This document shows positions 45,531 through 53,907 of a stretch of 64,000 bases of DNA, in pieces. The DNA is from Parvibaculum sp040216885 (lineage in GTDB: Bacteria; Pseudomonadota; Alphaproteobacteria; Parvibaculales; Parvibaculaceae), in contig JAVJOG010000014.1 of assembly GCA_040216885.1 (NCBI GenBank), forward strand, positions 62,001 to 126,000, in the 5' to 3' direction. Both the position numbers and the translations under genes were made by a program. How positions within the stretch are numbered: position 1 is the first letter of the stretch; the number at the start of each line of letters is the position of its first letter. The notes beneath the pieces were generated by a model. That model did not search any database. It had not been told where the DNA came from and worked only from the letters and a program-made list of their open reading frames with translations.

Positions 45531-46028
45531 TCAGCCCAGTGCAGTCTCGTTGGTCTCGCCGGTGCGGATGCGCACGACCTGTTCGAGCGGCTGCACGAAA
45601 ATCTTGCCGTCGCCGATCTTGCCGGTACTGGCCGCCCGCTCGATCTCGCTGACCGCCTTCTCGACCAGCGCGGCCGAAACGGCGACGTCGATACGGACCT
45701 TCGGCACCTCGGCGACGCTGTATTCGGCGCCGCGATAGATTTCGGTCTGGCCGCGCTGCCGGCCGAAGCCCGAAACCTGCGTCACCGTGATGCCCTCGAT
45801 GCCGAGCGCGATCAGCGCATCGCGCAGTTCCTCATATTTGTGGGGCCGGATAATCGCCGTGATCATGCGCATCGGAAAACTCTTTTCATATTCGAGACCG
45901 TGAAGGACGAGCCGGCGGATAGCCTCCGACCGGGACGGCAGGTCGGCCTGCTCCCGCCGCCAGCGGTCGACGAGATTGTTGAACTCGGTCGAGGCGACGA
46001 GCTGGATTCTCTGGTCGAGTTTTTCCAT
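45531..46028 (-). CDS. Ribbon-helix-helix DNA-binding domain fused to P-II signalling protein
   Basis: The 165-residue protein reads continuously from a ribbon-helix-helix segment (residues 1-50: RIQLVAS strand, TEFNNLVDRWRREQ helix, SRSEAIRRLVLHGLEYE helix) into a full P-II domain starting at M53. The P-II part has T-loop Y103 (P-II Y51) in EIYRGAEY, TGKIGDGKIF and the terminal RIRTGE. The ATG at 46028 is the first start before the strand; an internal ATG at 45873 with AAGAG could also make stand-alone P-II. The gene is divergent from a DUF4278 gene, not next to amtB or glnA. Confidence 0.88.
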   Translation of the reverse strand: MEKLDQRIQLVASTEFNNLVDRWRREQADLPSRSEAIRRLVLHGLEYEKSFPMRMITAIIRPHKYEELRDALIALGIEGITVTQVSGFGRQRGQTEIYRGAEYSVAEVPKVRIDVAVSAALVEKAVSEIERAASTGKIGDGKIFVQPLEQVVRIRTGETNETALG

Positions 46029-46146
46029 ATTCTTCTTTGTACTCCGCTCGGCGCAGGCTTGGCAGGTCCGCCGGCGGCGCCGAAAACACAAGAAAACTCA
46101 AGATGTTCCGCCCTTTTGTAGCAGGCGTCCGGTATCCTGTCTAAGG

Positions 46147-46202
46147 AATGTGTATCTGTTTGTTTTAAGCATATTGACAAACTTACACATCTTACTCATA
46201 TT
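46147..46202 (+). promoter_or_regulatory. Operator-like inverted repeat with TTGACA promoter
   Basis: ATGTGTA (46148-46154) and TACACAT (46184-46190) are inverted, and GTTTG/CAAAC nest within them. TTGACA at 46174-46179 is 17 bp from CATATT, giving a plausible promoter for the downstream DUF4278 gene. It is an AT-rich island between that gene and the RHH-P-II gene, a natural place for autoregulation. Confidence 0.5.
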
Positions 46203-46245
46203 GATGAGGAGCGAGCGACATTGAAAAGGTCAGCAGGAGGCTTCC

Positions 46246-46416
46246 ATGACCGATCTCACCTACAGGGGTATCGTCCATCACGGCGAAAAGCCGGCCGGCA
46301 CGGCCGGCGGCGCGGCCCTGCGCTATCGTGGTGCCAGCTATCGCGCGACGTCCCATGACAAGCCGAAGGCCGACCACACCGGGCTTCGCTACCGGGGCGT
46401 TACGCAACACGACTGA
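46246..46416 (+). CDS. DUF4278-type microprotein with three YRG repeats
   Basis: The 56-residue protein has three copies of an (L)xYRG motif: LTYRGIVHH, LRYRGASYR and LRYRGVTQHD. They resemble the YRGVxY signature of DUF4278. The ATG follows a strong GCAGGAGG site and a terminator lies downstream, so expression is convincing despite its size. Function is unknown. It is divergent from the RHH-P-II gene, a possible target of it. Confidence 0.7.
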   Translation: MTDLTYRGIVHHGEKPAGTAGGAALRYRGASYRATSHDKPKADHTGLRYRGVTQHD

Positions 46417-46490
46417 CGGAAACCGCCGCCCCTGCCACCGTTGGAGGGTTGCCGTCCCCGACAGGCGTCCGGCGCGCGGCTCCGCAGGTC

Positions 46491-46524
46491 AAGGCCGCCC
46501 CTCGCGAGAAGGGCGGCCTTTTCC
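46491..46524. terminator. Bidirectional intrinsic terminator
   Basis: AAGGCCGCCC and GGGCGGCCTT form a 10-bp stem around a 10-nt loop, followed by TTCC. It lies between the convergent DUF4278 and homospermidine synthase genes. Confidence 0.8.
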
Positions 46525-46538
46525 ATTTTCAGGCGGGA

Positions 46539-47957
46539 TCAGACGACGCGGAAATTCCGGAATTGCCAGGGATCGGCTTCGTCGAGTTCTTCCTCGAAAA
46601 GCAGGCCCCGGTCGAGCAGCGGCGTCCAGTCGCTATACGCGCCGACCATTTTTCCGAGATATGGGCGGCAAATCTCGAGAATGCGCTCGAAATCCATTTC
46701 TTCCGGCTCGACGATCCAGCGCCCCGGATTCTCGATCGCCCAGACGACGCCCGCCAGCACCGCCACCGTCACCTGCAGGCTGGTTGCATTGTTGTGCGGC
46801 GCGAGGGCCCGCGCCTCCTCGATCGAAAGCTGCGAGCCGTACCAGTAGGCGCCGCGCGCATGGCCCATCAGCAGCACGCCCAGCTCGTCGATGCCGGCGC
46901 TGATCTCGTCCATCATCAGGCGCTTGACCTTCTGGAGCTGCCAGTTCTTGCCGGCGAATTCATGCACCGACAAAACGGCATCGTCGCAGGGATGATAGGC
47001 ATAGTGCACGGTCGGCCGGTATTGCGCGGCGTCGTTCTGACGAACGGTGAAATAATCGGCGAGCGAAATCGCCTCGCCATGCGTGATCAGAAAGCCGTGA
47101 TAGGGCCCTTCGTTCGGCGTCCAGCTCCGGACCCGCGTCGAGGCACCCGGCCGCGTCAGATAGATCGCGCAGCCCGGACCGCTTGCATGCCGGTGGCCGT
47201 CGTCGGGAAAGTGCCGTTCATGCGTGCCCCAGCCAAGCTCGGCCGGCTGGCAGCCCTCGCTGACGAAACCGTCGACCGACCAGGTGTTGACGAACTCGCC
47301 GATGCGCTTGGGTGTCGGCGACACCTGCGTGTCCCGTTCGGCGATATGGATGACCTTGACGCCGAGCCGCGCCGAAAGCCGCGCCCAGTCCTCGCGCGTC
47401 TGCGGTTTTTCAACCGCCGTCTTCGTATCCGCCGCAATGTCGAGCAGCGCCTGTTTGACGAAATGCGACACGAGGCCGGGATTGGCGCCATGCGTAAGGA
47501 TCGCCGTTGGCCCGCCCTCATGCTTGGCTTTCAGCGCCATCGCCTTCTCGCGCAACGCATAATTGGAGCGCTGCGATGGCGGCTGCGAGGCGTCCGTATA
47601 CTGACCGATCCACGGCTCGATGCAGGTATCGAGATAAAGCGCGCCCTTCGTGCGGCAGAACTCGACCAGCGCAATGCTCGACACATCGACAGACAGATTG
47701 AGCAGGAAATCACCTTCCGCCAGCAGCGGATCGAGCACCGACAGATAGTTGCCCCGGCGCAGCGGCGTCACCGCAAACGCCACGCCGTGGCTTTCGGCCG
47801 CCTCGCGCCCGCCTTCGTCAGCGGTCAGGATCGAAATTTGCGACGGCGCAACATCGATATGCCGCAGCAGCAGCGGCAGCACGCCCTGCCCGATGCTCCC
47901 GAACCCGACAATGACGATGCGGCCCCCGAAACGGGCGTGTTTGACGTCGGACGACAT
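46539..47957 (-). CDS. Homospermidine synthase
   Basis: The 472-residue protein begins with the NAD-binding GGRIVIVGFGSIGQGVLPLLLRH, then LTADEGG and NLSVDVSS. The catalytic area includes THGANPGLVSHFVKQAL and the segment RHASGPGCAIYLTRPGA. It makes homospermidine from putrescine (or spermidine plus putrescine). The ATG at 47957 is the domain start; a tRNA and the repeats at 48007-48046 lie upstream. Confidence 0.93.
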   Translation of the reverse strand: MSSDVKHARFGGRIVIVGFGSIGQGVLPLLLRHIDVAPSQISILTADEGGREAAESHGVAFAVTPLRRGNYLSVLDPLLAEGDFLLNLSVDVSSIALVEFCRTKGALYLDTCIEPWIGQYTDASQPPSQRSNYALREKAMALKAKHEGGPTAILTHGANPGLVSHFVKQALLDIAADTKTAVEKPQTREDWARLSARLGVKVIHIAERDTQVSPTPKRIGEFVNTWSVDGFVSEGCQPAELGWGTHERHFPDDGHRHASGPGCAIYLTRPGASTRVRSWTPNEGPYHGFLITHGEAISLADYFTVRQNDAAQYRPTVHYAYHPCDDAVLSVHEFAGKNWQLQKVKRLMMDEISAGIDELGVLLMGHARGAYWYGSQLSIEEARALAPHNNATSLQVTVAVLAGVVWAIENPGRWIVEPEEMDFERILEICRPYLGKMVGAYSDWTPLLDRGLLFEEELDEADPWQFRNFRVV

Positions 47958-48006
47958 GCCTTGCCTCGATCTTGTCTTCGACAGGAGCTCCGTTCGTGAC
48001 GAATTC

Positions 48007-48046
48007 ACGACAGATTTTTGACAGTGCGGCGACAGTTGGACGACAA
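48007..48046 (-). promoter_or_regulatory. PhoB-box-like fourfold direct repeat upstream of homospermidine synthase
   Basis: On the minus strand TTGTCGT, CTGTCGC, CTGTCAA and CTGTCGT begin every 11 bp, with 4-bp spacers. The array ends 50 bp before the hss start and is correctly oriented. Match to the Pho-box layout is good; two of the four units deviate from CTGTCA. Confidence 0.5.
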
Positions 48047-48067
48047 GCGGTGGATATGTGAGGGGAG

Positions 48068-48143
48068 TGGTGCCGCTTGGGTGACTCGAACACCCGACCC
48101 CCTCATTACGAATGAGGTGCTCTACCAACTGAGCTAAAGCGGC
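48068..48143 (-). tRNA. tRNA-Thr (anticodon CGT)
   Basis: The 76-nt cloverleaf has acceptor GCCGCTT/AAGCGGC with encoded CCA and the D-loop TAGCTCAGTTGGTAGAGC. The anticodon stem CCTCA/TGAGG encloses TTCGTAA (anticodon CGT), and the T-arm contains GTTCGAGTC. Confidence 0.95.
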
Positions 48144-48223
48144 GCCGGAGCGGCCCGGACCCTGAAAAAGCCCGGCCGCTCAAGGGCCTCAGATACCCCG
48201 CCCCGCCGCCTTTGGCAACAGGC

Positions 48224-49270
48224 CTATTCGACGCCTTCCGCTTCGGCACCTTCCGGTTCGGCGCCTTCTGGTTCTCCGGCCGCCGCGACCGGCGCGGGCG
48301 CGGGCCGCGCCAGCGCCGCCCCGAGAAAAGCCGCCACCGCGCCGGCGCTCTCCGCCGGCACCTCTTCCATCGGCACATGGCCGACATTCTCGTAGATCAC
48401 GAGCTCGGCATGGGGGATGCGGTCCTTGAACATGTCAGCCGCCGCCACCGGAATGAGCAGGTCCTTGTCGCCCCAGATGATGAGGGTCGGCATTTCGATG
48501 CCGCCGAGGCGCTCGGAAAAAGCCACTTCGTCGCGCGCCGAATAGGTCGCAAAGCGCATCCGCGTCGCATCGCGATTGCCTTCATGGAGCGTCAGATCGA
48601 AATAGCGCGCCACCATTTCGCCGGTCACTTTCGACTGATCGACGAAAACCTTGCGCACGCCCTCCTCAACGACCGAACGCGGCAGCACATAGCGCATGAC
48701 CTTGCTGAGCACCGGCATCCGCGCCAGCCGGAAGGCGAGCGGCGGATCGGTTTCCTCGCGCACGACCGGTACGCCGGATGAATTGACGAGGATCAGCGCC
48801 GTGACGCGGTCGGGATGCTCAAGCGCGTAGAGCGCCGAAACGCCTCCGCCCATCGAATTGCCGCCGATCGCAAAGCGCGTCAGCCCGAGCGCTTCCGTCA
48901 GCTCGTGCACCGACGCGGCCATGCCTTCGCGGCTGTAATCGTCGCCGGGCACGCGGCCGGTCAGGCCGTGTCCGGGCAGGTCCATCGTGACGATCCGGTA
49001 GGTACCGCCAAGCTCGGCGACCCACGGCTCCCATGTGTGCAAGGAAGCATTCGAGCCGTGAACCAGCACCAGCGCCGGGCCGTCCGCATTGCCCTCGTCG
49101 CGGAAATGCACGCTGGCGCCCGACGGCAGGGTCGCGAACTGCGATGCACCGCCGGCATATTTCCCGACAAGCTCCTCGCGCGGCACATCGAACCGCAGCA
49201 CCGAAATAACGATCACCACAAACGCCAGCACGATCAGCGTCAACGTCCCGGCCAATACCCGCTTCACCAT
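48224..49270 (-). CDS. Alpha/beta hydrolase, membrane-anchored
   Basis: The 348-residue protein has an N-terminal transmembrane helix (residues 5-25). The hydrolase has LVHGSNAS, nucleophile elbow GGNSMGGGVSALY (Ser), an Asp near WGDKDLLIP and His in NVGHVPMEE. A low-complexity E-rich tail, GAEPEGAEAEGVE, ends it. It likely hydrolyses a small ester or acts as a lipase-like enzyme. It overlaps the hemY gene end by 7 bp. Confidence 0.88.
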   Translation of the reverse strand: MVKRVLAGTLTLIVLAFVVIVISVLRFDVPREELVGKYAGGASQFATLPSGASVHFRDEGNADGPALVLVHGSNASLHTWEPWVAELGGTYRIVTMDLPGHGLTGRVPGDDYSREGMAASVHELTEALGLTRFAIGGNSMGGGVSALYALEHPDRVTALILVNSSGVPVVREETDPPLAFRLARMPVLSKVMRYVLPRSVVEEGVRKVFVDQSKVTGEMVARYFDLTLHEGNRDATRMRFATYSARDEVAFSERLGGIEMPTLIIWGDKDLLIPVAAADMFKDRIPHAELVIYENVGHVPMEEVPAESAGAVAAFLGAALARPAPAPVAAAGEPEGAEPEGAEAEGVE

Positions 49271-50802
49271 TTGCGTTCCCCCTCCTGCGCTTCGTCGACC
49301 TCCTCCGGGCCCGGATCGTCGGGCAGCGGCGGCTGAAAGGCAAGCGGCGCCTTTGGTGCCTCCCGCGCCGCGCGCTCCGGCGGCGAAACCACCGGAGCCT
49401 CGGGCGCGTCGGCTTTTTCAATGTGCGGCCCGGCGTCCTTCTCGGACATGCGCGGCCGTTTCTCTTCGCGGGCAAGCGCGATCGCGGGCGCCGTCCAGAC
49501 CAGCGCGTCGAATGCACCGGTCATCGGATCGATCGGCGCCCAGCGCGGCGAACGATAATTCTCGCCCGTCCATTGCGGGTCTTGCGGTGCATGAAGCGCG
49601 CGCGCAAGCCAGCCGCGCGCCGCGCCCCGGTCGCCGAACGCCCCCTCCTCGATCTCCGCCATCAACTCGCAAATGCGCTGCGTCGGTGTCTCGGTGGCAT
49701 CCGGCCCCGCATAGACCGCAAGCGCCTCGCGCGCCGCCGTCCAGTCGCGCGCGCCGATGGCACCGCGCGCCACCAGAATGCGGCTTTCGATATGCTCGGG
49801 ATTGCGCGCCGCGAGAACGCGCGCGCGCACCGCGCGATCATAGCCGCTTTCGCCATCGGTCATGTCGAGCCAGACATCGGCGAGATCGGGATGCGGTTCG
49901 ACATCCCACGCGGCCTCGATCAGCCGTGCCGCCTTGCGCGCGCGCCCTGTCTCGCTGCACAGCCGGGCCGCAAGCGCGACCGTCGGCGCGAAAGCCGGTT
50001 CGAGCGCAACGGCGTCGAGCGCCAGCACAACGGCTTTTTCAAGCGCTGCCTTTCGTGCCTCGCCGGCCTGTCCCTGCGCGGCTTCCGCCGCCGTCATCGC
50101 CTTGGCGGTCAGCAGAACGGCGCGACGCCGGCGCGCCTTGTCGCGTGAAATGACTTTCGCCGAAACCTCGCGGTCGAGCGTCTTCAGCGCACCGTCCCAA
50201 TCTTCTTCCGCCGCCTCGATCTCGAACACTGCCTGCGCCGCCCAGGGCGTTTGCGGCCGAAGCTCGAAAGCACGGCGCGCATGAGCAAGCGCCTGTTCAC
50301 GATCGCCGGCACGACGCGCCTGGATGAAGAGCCCGCGCAATCCGAGAAACGCCGTTTCGGGCGCATCGAGCATCCGTTCGAAATATCCGCTGGCGGATTT
50401 CTCGTCGCCTTCGAGTTGTGCGGCCTGCGCCGCAAGAAGCAGCGTCAGCGGCGGCGCATCGAGAAGCTTGTGCGCCTGCGCCGCATAACGTTTTGCCTCC
50501 GCCGCGTCGCCGGCTGCAACCGCCACCATGCCGCGCGACAAGGCCAGAAAGCCTTTTTGCTGGCGGCGCTTTTCGAGAAACGCCGAGACACTGGCCGGCG
50601 TGTCGATAAAACCCGACACGATGCGATAGACGAGAAGCACCAGAAAAGCCGCCAGCGCCATCACGCCGACCCCGACAACGAAACTGGTGCGGATTTCGTA
50701 ACCGCGCCAATACATCGTCAGGTCGCCGGGATTGTCGGCAAGCCAGATCGCAAGCGCGCTCAGAAGCGCGACGACGATGAAGATGAAAAGCGCACGCAGC
50801 AT
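49264..50802 (-). CDS. hemY: HemY family protein (heme biosynthesis-associated)
   Basis: The 512-residue protein has two N-terminal transmembrane helices (about 4-20 and 42-64), a HemY_N region and TPR-like helices. This is the alphaproteobacterial HemY, not protoporphyrinogen oxidase. It lies 8 bp after the Mic60-like gene, in the order hemC-hemD-Mic60-hemY that is recurrent in the class. Exact function is unknown. Confidence 0.9.
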   Translation of the reverse strand: MLRALFIFIVVALLSALAIWLADNPGDLTMYWRGYEIRTSFVVGVGVMALAAFLVLLVYRIVSGFIDTPASVSAFLEKRRQQKGFLALSRGMVAVAAGDAAEAKRYAAQAHKLLDAPPLTLLLAAQAAQLEGDEKSASGYFERMLDAPETAFLGLRGLFIQARRAGDREQALAHARRAFELRPQTPWAAQAVFEIEAAEEDWDGALKTLDREVSAKVISRDKARRRRAVLLTAKAMTAAEAAQGQAGEARKAALEKAVVLALDAVALEPAFAPTVALAARLCSETGRARKAARLIEAAWDVEPHPDLADVWLDMTDGESGYDRAVRARVLAARNPEHIESRILVARGAIGARDWTAAREALAVYAGPDATETPTQRICELMAEIEEGAFGDRGAARGWLARALHAPQDPQWTGENYRSPRWAPIDPMTGAFDALVWTAPAIALAREEKRPRMSEKDAGPHIEKADAPEAPVVSPPERAAREAPKAPLAFQPPLPDDPGPEEVDEAQEGERKW

Positions 50803-50810
50803 TTAGGACT

Positions 50811-52052
50811 TCACTCCCCGCCCGGCGCGAGACGCGCCGCGACACGCGCCGACAGATCGCGCAACAGCGTGTCGGTTTCGAGACGCGCACGCGCATCCGC
50901 GAGCCACCCCGCCGCCGCCTCGCGCGCCGGTCCTTGAAGCGCCTCACCTTCGGCGACCGCGCCCCCGAGATCGTCGGTTGCGAGACGCTCCTCCATGCGC
51001 GCGACGACCGCCTCGGTCGTGTCGCCGGAAATCTCACCGGTGCGCCGGATCGTCACCAGCGACTTCGCATTGGCGACGAAGCGCGACCAGAGACCGTCCT
51101 CGCCGGCGCGGCGTTCGGCATCGAAGACACTCTCGACCACCGACGGGAACCGCGCCTTCAGCGCCGCGCGGGTCTGGACGCCGTCCGCCGCCGCCCCGGA
51201 CAATGCATCGAGACCGGCCTGATCGGGAAGGAAACTTTCCACCGCATCGAGTTCGGTCCTGAACGGACCCGCCGTCTCGGCGGCGCGGGCGAGATTGGCA
51301 AGCGCCAGTCCGAGCGCCGCGCGCGCGGCCGCATCGGGATCGTCTTTCTTTTCCTCGAGCGCGACGACGCGCTCTTCCATCGCCTCGATCTGCGGTGCGA
51401 ACGTCGCGAGCCGCGCATCGAGCGCCTTCACCAGCGTGTCGAGACCGCTCACCTGATCTGCGATGCCCGAAGGCGGCAGGCTGGCGGCCAGCGCATCGAT
51501 CCGGTCCCGCAGCGCGCGCGCGGTACCGCGCGTGTCGTCGAGTGCTTCCTTCAGCGCCTGCTGTTCTTCGGCGAGCCGCGCGATCTGCGCATCGGGCGCC
51601 GCATCTACGGCAGCAGCGAGTTTTTCCTCCGCCGCATCGAGACGCGCGGCAAGCGATTGCGCTCGCGCATCGAAACCGCGCGCGCTTTCGCCGTTGCCGT
51701 TCTCAACCGCTTCAAGCCGTACCGCGAACTCGGCGAGCCGGTCGTCAGCCCCCGTATCGGACACAGGCATGCCGAACCCGGCAAACCAGGCAATCGCCAG
51801 CGCCGCGACCGCGGTGCCAAACCCGGCGGCACCGGCAACGGCAATGCCGCGGGCGGACGTCTGCGTCTTCGCGGAGGCGGTGGACTTGCTTCCCTCATCA
51901 TCCGCCGCCCCGCCGCTCACCTCCTCGGCCGTGCCTTCAAGCGTGCGCGGCTCCTTGCGCGGCTTCTCATTGTGCCGCCGCGCTTCCGTTTCGGGCTTCA
52001 GATATTCCGGCTCGGGCCCTTTGCCGGTATCGCTATCGTTTGAATCGGACAT
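50811..52052 (-). CDS. Mic60/mitofilin-like inner membrane protein (COG4223)
   Basis: The 413-residue protein has an acidic, low-complexity N-terminal cytosolic segment, one transmembrane helix at about 70-92, a long coiled coil (to about 250) and a conserved helical C-terminal domain. This is the alphaproteobacterial Mic60/COG4223 layout, which shapes intracytoplasmic membranes and cristae. The gene lies between hemD and hemY, the classic location. Confidence 0.88.
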   Translation of the reverse strand: MSDSNDSDTGKGPEPEYLKPETEARRHNEKPRKEPRTLEGTAEEVSGGAADDEGSKSTASAKTQTSARGIAVAGAAGFGTAVAALAIAWFAGFGMPVSDTGADDRLAEFAVRLEAVENGNGESARGFDARAQSLAARLDAAEEKLAAAVDAAPDAQIARLAEEQQALKEALDDTRGTARALRDRIDALAASLPPSGIADQVSGLDTLVKALDARLATFAPQIEAMEERVVALEEKKDDPDAAARAALGLALANLARAAETAGPFRTELDAVESFLPDQAGLDALSGAAADGVQTRAALKARFPSVVESVFDAERRAGEDGLWSRFVANAKSLVTIRRTGEISGDTTEAVVARMEERLATDDLGGAVAEGEALQGPAREAAAGWLADARARLETDTLLRDLSARVAARLAPGGE

Positions 52053-52138
52053 GAACAGCCACTTTGGGAGGTCGGTATCGCTCTGGCGCCACTATAGAGA
52101 CTGAAACGCCGCCGGTCAGGACGAAAGTCCGCCGAAAA

Positions 52139-52852
52139 TCAGCGCTCCAGCAGGTCGAGCAGCGCCGCCTGTTCGGGCCGTTCGGCTATTTTCACCGTAA
52201 GAAAGGTAGTGTCGCCGAGCGCATCGGCAACGGCTTGCGACAGACAGAAGGCCATCATGCGGCAAAGCGCCGGTTCGAGCCCCGCCGCGCGCACAAGCGA
52301 TACGAATATCCGTGCCGTGCGCGGCGAGTGAAGGAGGACGCCGTCGATGCCGCCCTCGGTCAAAGCGGTGCGCGCCGCCTCCGGCAGACGATCCGCCGCC
52401 ACCGCCTCGTAAAGCACCACGCGCTCGACCGCGAAACCTTGAGCCGCAAGCACCGCCCGGAGGTCGCCGGCAACCACACGCCCCGCCACATGCAGCAGTG
52501 GTCCGCCATCCGGCGCGAGTTCAAGACAGACAAGTGCCGCCAGCGCGTCGACATCGCCCTCCGCCGCCTCGACCCAGCGGAAACCGGCATCTCTCATCGC
52601 CCGCGCGCTCGCCGGACCGACCGCGAGAACCCGCACATCCTTCAATGCCGCTGCCTGAGCGTGTCGCGCCAGCGCCCGCGCGCCGTTGGCGCTGGTGACG
52701 AGCAGGGCCTGCCATATGCGCGCCGGCAACTCGGCGTCGCCGAGAAATCGCACCGACATGACGGGCGCGATCACCGCCTGATGGCCACGCGCGGCAAGGA
52801 GACGTGCCAGCTCCGCCGCATCCTGTTCGGGCCGGATGACGAGAAGCCGCAT
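52139..52852 (-). CDS. hemD: Uroporphyrinogen-III synthase
   Basis: The 237-residue bilobed enzyme has RLLVIRPEQDAAELARLLAARGH and the linker-type motif LLVTSANGARALAR. FAVERVVLYEAVAADRLP and LLHSPRTARIFVSL follow. It cyclises hydroxymethylbilane to uroporphyrinogen III. It starts 5 bp after hemC. Confidence 0.93.
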   Translation of the reverse strand: MRLLVIRPEQDAAELARLLAARGHQAVIAPVMSVRFLGDAELPARIWQALLVTSANGARALARHAQAAALKDVRVLAVGPASARAMRDAGFRWVEAAEGDVDALAALVCLELAPDGGPLLHVAGRVVAGDLRAVLAAQGFAVERVVLYEAVAADRLPEAARTALTEGGIDGVLLHSPRTARIFVSLVRAAGLEPALCRMMAFCLSQAVADALGDTTFLTVKIAERPEQAALLDLLER

Positions 52853-52857
52853 CGGCT

Positions 52858-53784
52858 TCAGACCCCGCTGAAGAAGTGCGGGCCGGCGCGGGACTTGAGT
52901 TCGAGACCGGCGTCCTGACCAATGGCAACGGCGTCAACCGCCAGACCCTCCCGCGCCGTTTCGAGCACTTCCGCGCCGTCCGGCGTCAGGATCATGCCGC
53001 GAAGCCGCATCCGCTCACCCGAAATCTCGGCCAGCGACGCGATCGGCGTGCGGCACGAACCGTCGAGCACGGCCAGCAGCGCACGCTCGGCGGCGACGCG
53101 AAGGCCTGTTTCGCCATGATGGATCTTCGCCAGCAGATGCGCCGCCTCGTCGTCGCCCGCACGGCGTTCGATACCGATGGCGCCTTGCGCGACGGCGGGC
53201 AGCATTTCTTCCGGCGACAACGGCGCCGTTACCTTGTCCTGAAGTCCCATGCGGATGAGGCCGGCCATCGCGAGCAGCGTTGCGTCGGCGACGCCGTCGG
53301 CAAGCTTCGCAATCCGCGTGTCGACATTGCCGCGAAACGGCACCACGCGAATGTCGGGCCGGAGCGCCCGCACCTGCGCGGCGCGGCGAAGCGACGAGGT
53401 ACCGACGACCGCACCTTGCGGGAGCCCCGCAAGCGTCGCGGCTTTCGCCGACAGGAACGCATCGCGCGGATCGGCGCGCTCCAGCAGGCAGTCGATGGTC
53501 AGCCCGTCCGGTAGCTTGGTCGGCATGTCCTTCATCGAATGAACGGCAATGTCGATCGAGGCATCAAGGAGCTGGCCTTCGATTTCCTGCGTGAAGAGCC
53601 CCTTGCCGCCGATCTCGGAAAGTGCACGGTCCTGCGTGCGGTCGCCTTCGGTGCTGATGACGACGATCTCGGCCGCATGCTCGACCGACAGGTGTTGCAC
53701 TTGTGCGATCCGCCGCGCGACCTCGTTGGCCTGGATCAGCGCGAGCTTCGAGCCTCTGGTGCCGATGCGGTAGCGACGTTGCAT
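52858..53784 (-). CDS. hemC: Hydroxymethylbilane synthase (porphobilinogen deaminase)
   Basis: The 308-residue protein begins RRYRIGTRGSKLALIQANEVA. It has the HSMKDMPTKLPDG motif, GTSSLRRAAQVRALRPD, and the dipyrromethane Cys in LDGSCRTPIAS. It polymerises four porphobilinogen molecules. It heads the minus-strand hemCD-Mic60-hemY operon and is divergent from tsaD. Confidence 0.96.
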   Translation of the reverse strand: MQRRYRIGTRGSKLALIQANEVARRIAQVQHLSVEHAAEIVVISTEGDRTQDRALSEIGGKGLFTQEIEGQLLDASIDIAVHSMKDMPTKLPDGLTIDCLLERADPRDAFLSAKAATLAGLPQGAVVGTSSLRRAAQVRALRPDIRVVPFRGNVDTRIAKLADGVADATLLAMAGLIRMGLQDKVTAPLSPEEMLPAVAQGAIGIERRAGDDEAAHLLAKIHHGETGLRVAAERALLAVLDGSCRTPIASLAEISGERMRLRGMILTPDGAEVLETAREGLAVDAVAIGQDAGLELKSRAGPHFFSGV

Positions 53785-53907
53785 GCGGGGTCTCTATGGT
53801 TGTATGCCAACGGGAACATTGCCGGGCGGCCAGCCGCCCGGGCCCGTTATAGCCCGATTGTCCTCGCCGCGAGAGAGGAAAGCCGGGCTTTCTGGAATGC
53901 GAAACCC

